A stretch of 64,000 bases of DNA from Tenebrio molitor (Eukaryota > Arthropoda > Insecta > Coleoptera > Tenebrionidae). Of this stretch, positions 11,131 to 22,803 are shown piece after piece; position 1 is the stretch's first letter, and each line of letters begins with the position of its first letter. The notes beneath the pieces were generated by a model. The model had not been told where the DNA came from and did not search any database. It saw nothing but the letters and a program-made list of their open reading frames with translations. The DNA lies in contig NC_091046.1 in assembly GCF_963966145.1 (NCBI RefSeq), forward strand, positions 20,770,001 through 20,834,000. Direction: 5' to 3'. Both the position numbers and the translations under genes were made by a program.

Positions 11131-11408
11131 TATTGGGTGATTCAAAATGATTGTGGCCAAGTATGGCAACTATGTAGGAAAATTTATGTGGCAACTGTGT
11201 GGCTAAGGTAGAGGTGATATTTCTTTGACAGTTCATAGTCGCGCAATTTTGAAAACTGTCAAATCAATGTGTAATGATATCAAAAAAATCAAATGCACGC
11301 TTATGAAATGTCATACAAATGACAACTCTACCTCATCCACACAGTTGCCACATAAATTTTCCTACATAGTTGCCATACTTGGCCACAATCATTTTGAATC
11401 ACCCAATA
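11131..11408. mobile_element. TA-flanked inverted-repeat element, family C, copy 2
   Basis: Ends TA-TTGGGTGATTCAAAATGA and TCACCCAA-TA match copy 1 at 3115-3345. Long inverted arms contain AAATTTATGTGGCAACT and its complement. Confidence 0.85.
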
Positions 11409-12371
11409 CTTGAACTTACATAAAAGATATTTCATCATAGATAATAAATAATATCGAGCGATCAAATTAATTTGTAATCGACTCATCCATGGATTTGAAT
11501 CCGTATGTCTTTTGCGATTGATATATCGAGATCTAAGCTGCGTTTCAAGCAAGTCTATTGAAACGTGGAGTTCAAGTAGCGATATACGATTTCGGATTCA
11601 TCGATAACTCGATTACAAATTAATTTGATCGCTCTTTAGATAATAAAATGTTTGCGCTAAAGTGATGTTTGTTGATCATTCGTACTACATGTTTGTTGAC
11701 GGTATCAAGATCGTTTATTTTATTAATCTAATTAACGGATTTTTAATTTAATTTGAATATTAAATACGTACCGGGTGTCCACTCTCAAAGTCGAATATAG
11801 GCAATTAGGTAACATTGTGTATTCAGTTTATAGGTAGGTATTGAGGCCTATTCTGTAAGTAATATGTTAATTTTAAACATCATGTTATAAAATAACAGCC
11901 ATTAAAATTGCAAATCGTATTCTGTAAAACGATGTTATGTTAAAAAATTAATCGACCCTGTTAATATGTCCTGATACTATTAAAATTTTAACCACTTCTC
12001 CTTATGTGCCTTTAAAATTTTACATCGTGTTATAAATTATTATCTGGTCGACTTAGATTTAGATGTCTCTGAAAGACAAAACTTTACATTACTTTTTATA
12101 TTAGGTTGATACTATTAAGCAGCCAAAATAATTTATTTCATCCTGTGTCAAATTTCAATACTTTGCGTCATCAGTTTGAATCCGGGAAAACGCAAAAAAC
12201 GGCCGGACGCCGGTTAAGTGTTGCTATTGGAAACACAAAAGTAACAATCGCAATAACAATTATTCAGGTTTAAGAAATGTTTTATTCAAAACTAGATCTA
12301 AATACGAATTAACAATTTAACTATTTCGGCCACAAAGAAGATGATGCACTTACTTTCTGATACTAAAAACG
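11409..12371. other. unassigned DNA with a Harbinger-end-like word
   Basis: CCTATTCTGTAAGTAATATG at 11849 resembles the 7305 Harbinger flank, so a second decayed end may be present. A fold-back of about 50 bp arms lies at 11450-11635 (ATTTGTAATCGA words). No gene seen. Confidence 0.4.
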
Positions 12372-12593
12372 TTACTTCACAAATAAAATAATACAACCAT
12401 TTAAACCAAATCTAAAAAATAGGCCAGCCAGCATGACCTCTTCCGTAATTTTCTTCACATTATTTTCTGATTTCCATTTACAAAAATGGCTGAATTGTTT
12501 TTGATACCTTTCACTAGACTTGCTAGGTATTAATTCAGCACAGGCTACTGCAGATTTTCTTTCAATTTCTGGAGGATTTGCTTTAGAAATCAT
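12372..12593 (-). pseudogene. Crypton-like recombinase N-terminal fragment
   Basis: From the ATG at 12593 the frame reads ISKANPPEIE, then LIPSKSSERYQKQFSHFCKW and ENNVKKITEEVMLA. This matches the helical core-binding domain that precedes the catalytic domain in Crypton/KIAA1958-type tyrosine recombinases. A net 4 bp gain after the Leu-Ala shifts the frame where the motif LA-YF would be expected. Nothing catalytic follows. Identification is by pattern only. Confidence 0.5.
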
Positions 12594-12776
12594 TTTGACG
12601 CACCAAATTATTTCAACAAAATCAATAAAATAAACAATTGCCAAACAGCCGTTGCTAATCAATAATCATGTTCCAAAAATGTGACTAGATTTGGACCATT
12701 TGTGGAACCATTTTGAAATTAATTTCAATGTTTCTTTCAAACGAAATCTGAGGCAGGATGAAATAAAATACATAAC

Positions 12777-12900
12777 GACATTCGTCCGTGAACTCTTTTT
12801 ACAGTACTCGTTTCGAGTTTCAAGACTCGACTCCTTCGTCGCCTCGTCCTTAAACGTTTCACTCGTACTGTAAACTATGAGTTCCCGGACTTATAACGTT
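12777..12900. repeat. Palindrome with CpG-rich centre
   Basis: Arms (GTCCGTGAACTC..TTTACAGTACTCG and the complementary right arm) pair over about 45 bp with small mismatches. The centre is GACTCCTTCGTCGCCTCGTC. Confidence 0.65.
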
Positions 12901-14610
12901 AATTACTATTACAGTTGCGGAGTGCTTCATAACATGTGTCTACATGTTCGAGTTCCTTGTCCTGATCCTCACATAAATGAACAAGAAAATGGTGGAAATT
13001 ATAACTTTGCAAACAATTATGATAAATAATGCTCAAAATAATTATTTCTTCAAAGACAAAGGAAAAGAGATGCGTTTGCACTTAGATGGTTTAATTGAAA
13101 AGAAGAAAAAACAAATAAACATTATTAATGGGTATACGATGAAAAATGAGTTAACATTGATTTACAATTTGTCGGCGGCATATTTTATAGCTTCGACCAA
13201 GTCACTAATGGCTTTAGTTAAACTTTTCGTGGATGAAGCCAATTTTTCTTGGCTTTTTATAAGATCAACTCGATTAAAATTGTCTTGCGGCGATACTTGA
13301 GACCATTTCCGTTTTCTTCATGTCTCTGGTACCTGTTGTGTATTATTAGGTGCATACATTGTTATTGGCTCTGGTTCTGTTGTTAATAAAATTTAGTGTT
13401 ATAACAATATCTTTGAACATCTTCATTATCACTTCTTTTTTTCAACCAACCCTTCTTCTGGTACATATTTCCTTTTAGATCCACAAAGACCTTAAAAGCA
13501 TATTTTTGTTGATACTACATAGTTTGTCTGTATAATTCTTCAAGACTAATAAGTAGTAAAATACATGTTTCCACTCTTTTACTAAGCGCTTTGGACCTTC
13601 AACACATTGGTAGTTGAAATTCAAAAAGGTATATTATTATACTCATGTCATATCGTGAGGAAGTTCCTTAACATTGACACAGAACATAATAAAACACAAC
13701 AAAATCAAAATGTAGAGGCGGTAGTTATGTTGATTAGCACTGCACTATTACTTGATAGTAATTAGTATGTAATATATGTATAGTAGTGTATGTACTCGGG
13801 CAAAATTGCCGTGCCGCCGGGTGGTGGAGGGAGATAAAAGTAATTGATAGTTTAAGTAGTTTTTATTATAAATTCTTTGAAAAAATTACACTACTAAAGA
13901 AAGATAAAATTATAATAAACATTCAAATAACCCCAGTTTTAAAATAAACAATAACCTGTTGTAATTTCTCAAACTGGCCAACTACCTCTCAGTAATTAAG
14001 GTGCATTTGGCAGAATCCACTCCTACGTTCATCGTCAACAGCAAAAATCTGTAAATACCTTTACATAAACCTACTTCAAGAGATCTTGTCTTAAACTGTA
14101 TGTTGAGTCAAAATTTACCATCGCCAAAATACGTTCTTCTGTGCGGTCAACAATTTGTCGCATAATTATTATTTTTGAATATTTTCTTTTAGCAATAAAA
14201 ATGTCATTCTACACAAATATTTGCACATCTTTCAAAATTTTGTACAAATTTGTGAATAGTACTAAAACAAAAGGTATAGGTCTGGTATTAAACTTAACAG
14301 CAAACTAACACCACTGTAACTATTCATTTTTCCGTAAATAATTTTGACAGTAATTCACCGAAATTCGCTGACAACCCAACAAATTACCAAATTTTTTGAC
14401 AAATGCTGTCCAATTTTAAAATCATGGCATGTCATATTGAAAAATCGCCAAGTTTTAAATTAGTATTTTAAAATAAAAATAACACCTTTACTCTTATTTT
14501 AAATTGTTTGACCAAATTAAAAGTGTCGTGAAGTAGGTAGGTGGTCATGCTAATGCAGTGACAATTGAAATTATTAGTTAAGTACTTCAAAAAACGATAT
14601 TTGTGCGTTT
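12901..14610. other. unassigned AT-rich DNA
   Basis: A 107-codon frame at 12977-13300 has low-complexity Lys/Ile-rich composition and no recognised motif. Nothing else is supported in 1.7 kb. Confidence 0.4.
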
Positions 14611-14627
14611 TTAGTAATTTCGTACTG

Positions 14628-15050
14628 ATACAACAACAAATATCGATTGTAAGGAAATCGAATGTGAAGTTATTGATGATGGTGTCTACGCTAATGCCGA
14701 TGCCGGGGCTGTTCCTCCAGACATTGAAGCAGCAGCAAATAGGGCAACTTTGGATCTGCTACCCAAAAATTCCCGACACCAGTAAAGATTCATGGAATCG
14801 TGCAAATTAAAGAAAGTTGAAGGCAAGTTCAGTGAAAACGTGTTTCTGACCTTTTTTGAGGAAAAGTCGAAGGTATGGAAATCATCAAGATTTAGACCAG
14901 AATTTTTCGATGATAAAAACTGGTTTACATATCAAGAACGACGCAAGCAGCAGTTCTAGGAGTATTGCAATGGTAATGAGAAATTCTTCAACTGCTTCAC
15001 AAGTAATTAATATCAGTAGTTCTTCTAATTGTAGTGAACATATTATTATC
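14628..15050 (+). pseudogene. Crypton-like recombinase N-terminal fragment
   Basis: The frame with DIEAAANRATLDLLPKNS, then (after a stop) FMESCKLKKVEGKFSENV and LTFFEEKSKVWKSS, follows the core-binding domain of Crypton/KIAA1958-like proteins. After a +1 shift, FSMIKTGLHIKND matches the next conserved helix of that family. It therefore contains at least one stop and one frameshift. The catalytic domain is absent. Confidence 0.6.
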
Positions 15051-15112
15051 TATAAATAAATAATAAACCAATACCACTAGCGTTAAAAGTGTTTTTTCTA
15101 GTAGTGTTAAAT

Positions 15113-15342
15113 AGTAGTTTATTTGACGAGTTTGTGTGTAAATTCGGCCTTTTTTGGCACGCGTGGGCCAAAAAAGGCCCAATTTACACACGAACGAGTT
15201 GAATACAACGTTAATTTGTTCGACGAGCCCCTTAAAGGCCCCAAATCGCTTAAAACCTTACCTAAAAGTTGTGACATTTATCAAAATCCGTTCACATAGA
15301 AGAAAATTCTCAAATTCTGACAGTATCGAACCAAAAAAATAT
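15113..15342 (-). repeat. Palindrome family D, copy 1
   Basis: Arms of about 40 bp (GTTTGTGTGTAAATTCGGCC and complement) surround GGCACGCGTGGGCC. The flank to 15342 (GAATTTGAGAATTTTCT inverted) is shared with copy 2 at 17668-17960. A third copy is at 41648-41770. This is a dispersed family built on a hairpin. Confidence 0.7.
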
Positions 15343-15460
15343 TTTTAACATATTTTTAACACTCGACGTTATAAAATTCAATTTTTAATCCGGAGAGCTT
15401 GAACTAAAAGAGTCATTTTTAATCTCAGTTGTATAAAAAATATTTTATCGACTACCATAG

Positions 15461-15587
15461 TGAAATAGTATATTATATCATTAAGAGTAGAAGTGTCTTT
15501 TTGTGCTAAGCCCAGAGATTGAAGACCGAAACGCAGTTGAGGTCGAAACTGGGCGAAGCACAAAAAGAGCTTCTACTCTGAATGATA
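15461..15587. repeat. Palindrome interrupted by a TA-flanked element
   Basis: Arms (CATTAAGAGTAGAAG, then TTTTTGTGCT, and complement) surround a centre with GAAACGCAGTTGAGG. The outermost right arm resumes at 16556-16574, beyond the element at 15588-16555. The palindrome is thus older than that insertion. Confidence 0.7.
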
Positions 15588-16555
15588 TACAGGCTGTTTG
15601 ATGAAAAACGCCTCAACCCATAACTTTTTTATTTATTACCCGATTTCAATGAACAAAAAAATCAAAGATATGGTTTTTCAAGCATTACAAAACAGCCATA
15701 TTTTTTTTGCGTTATCTTCAATACCTAACGATAGTTAACTTTTTTTTTTAATGGACACATGTAGCTTTTTAGGCTTGGTCTGGTAAGGTTTTTTTTCTGA
15801 ATCTCATGATGTATTGAAAGTTATCATTTGGTTCATAACTAACTGAAAAAAAAAAAACAATTTTTTGTGGTTCAGCTATTATAAAATTTTTAAGAGTACC
15901 GAGAAAAACAATCGGAATCCAAATACGATAAATGTCATCTAAACGTCAGCTTAGAAATTTTCATCTGCTTTTTTAAACTTTTTTTATTTAAGTATAAAAT
16001 AACAACATTGTCAGTCATGCAGGATAGCAGTCATTTGACTATTATTTTATGTTCGAGTGTAATAATAATCGTAATTAGTCAAAAACAAAAAGTTAATAGA
16101 AAAAAAAAATAATTTTTATTATTATTCATGTTTTCCAAGAAAATAATAATAAAACTCTTCAAGATTGCACCTGAAAATTTTCAAACTCACACTTGACATT
16201 TGTTGCTATTTGTATTCTAATTGTTTTTCACGGCACACTTGAAAATTTCATAATAAGCTGAACCACAATTAAAAATTGGTGTTTTTTTTTCAGTCAGCTA
16301 TGGACCAAACGATAACTTTTAATACATCATTAGATTCAGAAAAAAAAAACTTTACCAGACTGAGCCTAAAAAACTACATGTGTCCATTAAAAAAAAAAGT
16401 TGACTATCGTTAGCTACTGAAAATAACGTCAAAAAAATTTTTTATGGCTGCTTCGTAGCGCATGAAAAACAATATCTTTGGTTTTTTTGTTCATTGAAAT
16501 CGGATAATAAATAAAAAAGTTATGGGTTGAGGCGTTTTTTATCAAACAGCCTGTA
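15588..16555. mobile_element. TA-flanked long-terminal-inverted-repeat element
   Basis: Ends TA-CAGGCTGTTTGATGAAAA and inverse. The arms match over about 290 bp on each side (both carry ATGGACACATGTAG in opposite orientation). The middle has no transposase frame. Confidence 0.85.
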
Positions 16556-16638
16556 TGTATACTATTTTATCATCAAGCGGATCACAAAAAAAAATCGAAC
16601 ACTTATTTATTTTCTTTTCCTGCAGTTACAATCTTAAA

Positions 16639-16894
16639 GTGCTTATTCACAATGGACATAAGACATAAGAAATACATAAGAGATACCTAAGAATAATTTG
16701 TAAATTTGGGCAACTGGAAAATAATGTATGTGTCCATATAACTCGAATATGATTCTTCTTGCCTTTTTGTACACAACTATAATGTTCACTGAGGTCACTT
16801 CTCATAAGTTACGTAAAAATTAATAGTATATCCACTGCATGTATATGAATTTCCTATGCCTTATGTCAAGCTTATGTCCATTGTGAATAAGCAC
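16639..16894 (-). mobile_element. Inverted-repeat element, family A, copy 2
   Basis: Reverse-orientation copy of 933-1189 with the same ends (GTGCTTATTCACAATGGACA and inverse) and near-identical interior. Confidence 0.85.
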
Positions 16895-17480
16895 TAAAAT
16901 TTTAAGGCACTTAAATATAATTTCGATAATATCAGTAAAGTCTACAATTCTATCCAATGTACTTTCTGCAAATTTCCACGTAAAACTTTCCTAAACTTTT
17001 ACTATTGGTGATTTCATTGCATGGAAAGCGGTCACACTTAGTGACAAGTATGACCTAACCTACAATAATCTACAGTGAGCGGCAAAAGTATGGAATAAAT
17101 TCCTTAAAAATTAAACAAAATATTTTTCAAAAAAATCTTTGGACAGGTCAATTTTAGTTTATAAAAATACATGTTTTAGTCCCAAAGAAAATTCCAAGCA
17201 GTCATTTGTTTTCGAGTTATGACGTCATCGATAGTTTTTTTAAATGGAAACCCCCTATTTTTTTGTAGATTCTGATAGCCCTTTTAATTGTCTAAATGAC
17301 AGTGGAAAAATTTTGTTATCTTACATAAGGAAATTTTTGAGAAAAAAAAATAAAGTTGGAAAAAATAAATTTTATAACGAACAAAAACAAGTTAAAAAAC
17401 CAAGTAGGTAAATCAAACAGTCAAATGTTACTGTCAATTTCATTCGTATGTGTTTTTTGTTTTACAAAACGTTTTCCAAA

Positions 17481-17580
17481 ATGACTCATTTAACAGAAAC
17501 ACAACGTATAGAAATTTTTGATTGGGTGCCGGGATAAAACTCTTCATAAACTTGCTTTTTGTCAACAAGCTGGGGGATGG
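17481..17580 (+). pseudogene. mariner-like transposase N-terminal remnant
   Basis: From ATG at 17481 the frame MTHLTETQRIEIF matches the start of insect mariner-related transposases. After a frame slip, IGCRDKTLHKLAFCQQAGGW continues the first helix-turn-helix. Nothing further is readable, so it is a remnant of the parent of this element. Confidence 0.6.
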
Positions 17581-17667
17581 CAATTCGAACATTTAATTCC
17601 ATAATTTTAAGTACTTACTAACACAGTTTTTGACTTGTTTTTGTTCGTTATAAAATTTATTTCTTGT

Positions 17668-17960
17668 TCGACACTGTCAGAATTTGAGAATTTTCTCCTG
17701 TGTGAACGGATTTTGATAAATTTGACAACTTGTCAAAACGAAATGTCAAGTTAATTTTAAATATTTTCAGCGATTTGGAGCCTTTGGGGGGCTCGTCGAA
17801 CAAAAAAACGTTGTATTCAACTCGTTCTTGTGTAATTTGGGCTTTTTTGGCACTCGTTGACCTTTAAAACTCTCGTTTCACTCGAGTTTTAAACTGGCCC
17901 ACTCATGCCAAAAAATGCCCTAATTACATACGAACTCGTTAAATAAACTACTATTTTCCA
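17668..17960 (+). repeat. Palindrome family D, copy 2
   Basis: Shares TTTGGAGCC..GGGGCTCGTCGAAC and GTTGTATTCAACTCG with the other copies. The centre is a near-perfect hairpin (TTTAAAACTCTCGTTTCACT and complement). It is inserted in the 17071-18222 element. Confidence 0.7.
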
Positions 17961-18222
17961 ACTTTATTATTTTTTTTCTGAAAAATTTCCTTATGTAAGG
18001 TAACAAAATTTTTATACTGGCGTTTAGACAATTAAAAGGGCTATCCATTTAAAAAAAACTATCGATGACGTCATAACTCGAAAACAAATGACTGCTTGGA
18101 ATTTTATTTTGTATTAAAATATGTATTTTTATAAACTAAAATTGGCCTATACAAAGATTTTTTTGAAAAAAAATTTGTTTAATTTTTAATGAATTTATTC
18201 CATACTTTTGCCGCTCACTGTA

Positions 18223-18649
18223 TATTCGAGTATTAATACGTGAAAGAAAACCTTTGTACCCCTTTTTAAGCAAATTGCGCGGACGGAGGGTTGTGAGATT
18301 TGGCATAGTTAAAGTTTATGTGGAGAAGGAGTGCAGAAAGATAAAATTTATGTGTAATATACAGAGCGTCCCAAAAAAAAGAGACAAATCCATAGCTCCC
18401 TTATTTATCGGAGGATTTTGATTATCTATACACCAAATTAAATGGTTGTGAACAAGCTATAAAATGGCGTACTAAATTCACGTAAAACCCAAAGTGCTTC
18501 AAGGTTAAACTGTCAAAATATTTTTTTTAAATATGGACACATACTTTTTTTTTACTAATTCTAATAGAGATTTTTATTCTGAAAACAACAATGTATGACA
18601 TGTGTAACCTCATGAAAACATTTTTTTTAATAACACTACATAGAATAAA
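18223..18649. other. unassigned DNA
   Basis: TACAGAGCGTCCC at 18360 looks like one end of a TA element, but I did not find its partner. Confidence 0.4.
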
Positions 18650-18795
18650 AAATTAGCGGAGTAAATGCGGAGTGAATTTGGAAAGAACGCGGAGTGGGTG
18701 ATTTGTAATTGATTTAATCACCCCCGCAGTGAAATCCACTCCAAGAGGGAGTTTATTTAGATTATTCATAAAAAAAAACTCTTCGGAGTGAAATC
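18650..18795. repeat. Imperfect palindrome
   Basis: GGAGTGGGTGATT and AATCACCCCCGC, with flanking GAGTG/CACTC words, form an imperfect hairpin just before the Helitron fragment. Confidence 0.45.
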
Positions 18796-18801
18796 CAAAA
18801 T

Positions 18802-19017
18802 CTTTTGCCTATTAGTGGTTTGCCACCACATAAGTTAGTATTGAAAGTTAATTGCACGTGTTACCGATCAGAAACTTAAATACAAAGGAAGCATTAGTCT
18901 ATGAAACAAAAAAACGCATCCAGTTTATGCATCGCAATGCTATTGATTGCGAAGTTTTAACTGGAACCGAACGCAATAAGAGAATTTTGTTTCCACGTAT
19001 AAATTTAACATATTCAG
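18802..19017 (+). pseudogene. Helitron helicase C-terminal fragment
   Basis: LPISGLPPHKLVLKVNC is followed, after a one-base slip, by VLPIRNLNTKEALVYETKKR and EVLTGTERNKRILFPRINLT. This is the conserved tail of the Pif1-type helicase of Helitron transposons (helicase motif with NL-x-x-KE-x-L, then ILTGT and PRIPL). It ends at a CAG-GTA junction at 19017. The rest of the Helitron protein is not here. Confidence 0.75.
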
Positions 19018-19108
19018 GTACATACTATTTTATAGGTATAAAAAATACGAAACACGTGTTCTTTATTTCATTTTTCATTTTTTGTATTAATTTTTTATTT
19101 CAATTTTA

Positions 19109-19788
19109 TACAGGGTCTATCAGAACTGGCGGACCAAAATAATACGGTGAATTCATCATCTTCTGGGAATAATAGGAAAAATGTTCAAAAAAATCTATCT
19201 TAAATAGTAATTAGGAAAGAAGCAATTTAAACTGACCAATCCTGTTGTTGATGTTAAGTTACCTATAAATTAGTTTTCCTGCTTTATTTGTAACTATGGA
19301 TGCATTTCAAATGATGCCTATGCATTGTTGGGTATCTGCATTGTTTGTGCAACGGCGGACGTGTTTAGGTTATAGTATTTTTCAGGTTATAGTATTTCTG
19401 CTAGGATATTCCCTATTGGGAAAACGAACTGCGTACTCCTGAGCAGCAACTGTGGCACTCTCATCACACTGTCCATATAAGACAAGCACATCAAAATATT
19501 CTGAAGAAGTAAACATTAAGCGTTTTTAATGCCTTTTGTAATTGTCAAAAATAATTTATTATGACATAATATTCAATTATTATGTCTTTGCAACAATCAA
19601 ATTTGTTTCGATAGTTACTAATATAATTTTTTGAAGTAATTTTACATCTACACGCGATTAGTCAATTGAAAACGTTCTTATTTTAAAATCCGATGAGGAT
19701 GGATTTTTTTAAATATTTTTCCTATTATTCCCCGAAGATGATGATTTCACCGTATTATTTTGGTCCGCCAGTTCTGATAGACCCTGTA
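19109..19788. mobile_element. TA-flanked inverted-repeat element
   Basis: Ends TA-CAGGGTCTATCAGAACTG and inverse. Arms of about 70 bp match (GGCGGACCAAAATAATACGG in both). No transposase frame. Confidence 0.85.
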
Positions 19789-20257
19789 TAATTTGAAAAA
19801 GATAGGCAAATTAACTGTGTAGTCTTGGCGAAACCTGGCCAGTATAGCAATAAAAAACCTAACGAAATGTCAAAAAACGCGTTATTTGTTTTTTAAATAT
19901 GGCATAGCCAAACTATACCTCATTTTTCCTATCGTTCGTATTTTTCAAATAACTCGAAAATTAGTGCATAATGACGTATTTGTAAACGCTCGCGCTCTTT
20001 GATAAAAAAAAACCTCAGTCACATTCAAACTTAAAAATGTAATGAAAACGGTCGAATTTCGACCGCTGGGCGACCTCTAGTAATATATAATTCTTCCTCT
20101 AGTGAACTTAGAAATTTTACCTATGTAGTCAGAAACTTTGCATCAGGAGCAATTATGTCGAAATCATACACTTTTCGTCCGGGACTGTGGTCGGAATAGA
20201 TCTACATTGAATTTGCCGCGATCTGCATCAATTATGGACCCGTTGCTCGCCGTGCAT
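19789..20257. other. unassigned DNA
   Basis: Only a short hairpin GGTCGAAATTCGACC-like word near 20050 is visible. Confidence 0.4.
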
Positions 20258-20335
20258 TTCGTTTTCTAAGTGTCTATCGAACTCATTTGCTCACTCGACT
20301 CGACTCCGCCTTGTCTCGCAATCTGCAAACTCGTT
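20258..20335. repeat. Palindrome with CpG-rich centre
   Basis: Arms around AAGTGTCTATCGAACTC pair imperfectly with the right arm ending GTTCGATAAAGTGTCAC. The centre is CGACTCGACTCCGCCTTG. Confidence 0.55.
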
Positions 20336-20404
20336 CGATAAAGTGTCACTTTGTTGCCTTGTTACATAAATAGGTATTTTCTAGATAGCTAAAATAAAAT
20401 GCAT

Positions 20405-20583
20405 ATATTATAATAGTGTTCATGTATAAACTGTTATGTCATGAATCATATCACCCATGTCATCGTTGAGCGTATTCAACAGACTGTCACAGTCGAAATT
20501 GATATGTCAATAACACTGTCAAAGTGACAAACAATTTACAATAGAAAAATCTTGGTGTTTCCAAATTAATGGCCGCCACTGTA
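20405..20583. repeat. Fragment of TA-flanked MITE family J
   Basis: Matches 28241-28473 in reverse orientation up to the right end ATGGCCGCCACTG-TA. The opposite terminal repeat is lost. Confidence 0.65.
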
Positions 20584-20814
20584 CATGTTACGGAACTATA
20601 AATCGGCCTTTAAACAACTAAATTGACGCATGTGTTAATTACTTGATTTCTAATTTTGCTGCATATTTTTCGTCAACCCTTATTGGCTCCATTTTAGTCC
20701 CTTCTAGTCCGACAACGAAGAACGAGAAGCAAGAAATAACAAAGTACGATTCACTTTATGCCTCAGAATTACCAATTAAGTAATTGTCATTGAATTACAC
20801 AAAACCTGTACGTA

Positions 20815-21018
20815 TAAAGTACGTCCACGGATTGAGTTACGAAGAGGAAACACTTTTTATTTTTCAGAAGTTACTCTTGATAAAGTGATCTGCGTGTTTT
20901 TTAAACAATTAAAATTAGTTTCAAGCCAAGCACGGTTTAATCCCCAAATATGAAATGCAAACTCAAAAATTTGTTGTCAATCATACCTATGTGTAACTCA
21001 ATCCGTGGACATACTGTA
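20815..21018. mobile_element. TA-flanked MITE, short relative of family B
   Basis: Ends AAGTACGTCCACGGATTGAG and ATCCGTGGACATACTG next to TA resemble the ends of 2467-3103. It is about 200 bp and non-coding. Confidence 0.65.
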
Positions 21019-21404
21019 GAAGTAATCTAGCCAACAACAAATATAATTGCTTCATTAAAAATACTGTAAACCAATGCACTAATGTAAAGTAGATATGATT
21101 AAATTAAATTGTAATTAAAGTTCAACGTAATTTGAAAATCGATAAACATACATACAACATTACTATTTGGCGTTTAATTAATTTTATTGAAATTCTTAGC
21201 TGCAAACGTCATAAACAGATAATAGTTATTTGTATCACAAGGCTAGAAAATGCCATTTTGCAAGTGCAAGCACTTGCAAAACAAATTTTTGAATTGACAA
21301 AGATTTTTTGTTTTAACGTCAAAGAGACAGCTAAGAGCCATCGTGGATTCAGTTATAATTCTTTTCAAAATTTGAAATCAAGATTCAGAAATACCCCTTT
21401 CGTG

Positions 21405-21784
21405 TACAGGCTGATTCACGTGGCCCGTTCATTAGAAACTTTCTGATTTCCCCCAAATCATATTAATATGAAAATTGGTAGTTGACTATAATCGACTACT
21501 CCAAGTTCAAATGAAATACGGGAAATCGACGCCATCTTTATTTTTTTAAATGAAAAGGCCTCATTTTGACTTCACATTTCGATTCTACGTTAAATTTTAA
21601 GTTTAGAACGTCTTTTTGTCAACACTTATCTGTCATCGTTGTTGACCTATGTCATCTTTTTTGCAAAAAAGCGAGGTTGCAGGGCTTCATTAACAAATTT
21701 ATAGTCAACTACCAATTTTCATATTAATATGATTTTGGGAAATCAAAAAGTTTCTAATGAACGGGCTACGTGAATCAGCGTGTA
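21405..21784. mobile_element. TA-flanked inverted-repeat element
   Basis: Ends TA-CAGGCTGATTCACGTGGC and inverse. Arms of about 85 bp match (AAACTTTCTGATTTCCC against GGGAAATCAAAAAGTTT). Confidence 0.8.
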
Positions 21785-21980
21785 TATGTATGTTACAGCA
21801 AATTTGCCTTAGCAGTTCACGTTTTTATTGTAGGTCAGATTGCCCTAGTACCTGCAACCAGTAATACAAAAGTGTTTGACCAACGACACATGCCACACGT
21901 AATTTTTAAAGTATATGCAATTCCAGTCGGGTAGTATGTTTATTTTCATAAAGTTCCTTAAAAATTAAGCAGGTGCTTAA

Positions 21981-22803
21981 AGCTATTAAGACAACAAGGG
22001 TTTTATAGACGATTTAAAAATCGAGATCGTAGTTTAAATCAGAGCGACCGCAGGGAGCGAGGATTTAATAGATCGAGATTTTTAAACTATAAAACACGCG
22101 TTGTCTTCAAGTTTTTTTCTAACACTAACATCTTATCAGAAATTTTAATAAATTCAGACATTATTCGAGGCGCGTCACAATTCACAAAATGCGGAGGTTG
22201 CCGTGGGTACTATGGTAATAATATCAACAAATTTGGAAAAAAACAATTTTCATCGTAGAAATGTGCCAAAACGTTCCAGAAGAAATAAGAAAAAAGGGGC
22301 AACTTGTTACCAATGAAGTCTAAAAGTGCATACGAAAAGGTGTATGTTTCGTTTCAAGGCCGGAACAATAAAAAAAGCATCACGGAGGTAACGGAAGATC
22401 TCATTTTGGCTTTTCTTGATATGGGGTAAGTGTGTAGAACTTCATTAAAAGTTAATTCACACTACGGCAAGAATCATTTGAAGAAAATGTAAAGATTGCC
22501 AGTTTTCGATGGCTGGGTACTTGCATTGGATGAAACAGCAGAAGTTGAAGAAGAAGATGTTAGGAACAAGAGCACGAAGCTAATGTGGCAGTTCCAATTC
22601 AATAATTGTACTTTTCACTTTTGTGATAATTACTGTAAAAATGATGAATAAAATGTTACTTGTGTGAGCGTATTTTATGACTCTATAAGATACGTTGCTA
22701 TTGACGACGTGTCTTATAGAGAAAAGCGTATTTTATGGGAAACATAAGGTGTGAGCTCAAATGCACCATGGAAACAGTATAAGATATTAGTGTTAGAAAA
22801 AAG
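21981..22803 (+). mobile_element. Family X element, copy 3 (Crypton-related)
   Basis: The most complete of the three copies. It comprises a left palindrome (to about 22108), an inverted pair CTAACACTAACATCTTATC (22116) and AAGATATTAGTGTTAG (22781-22796), and a coding remnant at 22310-22650. The remnant has SAYEKVYVSFQGR, ITEVTEDLILAFLD, a GGTAAGTG donor-like site and a C-terminal QFNNCTFHFCDN. Only the N-terminal and C-terminal parts of a Crypton-like protein remain, so the family is an internally deleted, non-autonomous derivative (inference). Confidence 0.7.

Larger units (their letters stand above)
17071..18222 (+). mobile_element. mariner-type element with long inverted arms
   Basis: Ends TA-CAGTGAGCGGCAAAAGTA and inverse, with TA duplications. 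Arms of nearly 300 bp match (both contain GATGACGTCATAAC words). Inside are a mariner-like N-terminal coding remnant (17481-17580) and palindrome family D copy 2 (17668-17960). Confidence 0.85.

Noticed and set aside
12977..13300. 107-codon frame
   Set aside because: Low-complexity composition, no motif, no splice or promoter context.
20815..20830. Perfect family B end
   Set aside because: The left end has AAGTACGTCC rather than CAGTATGTCC, so it is listed only as a relative of family B.
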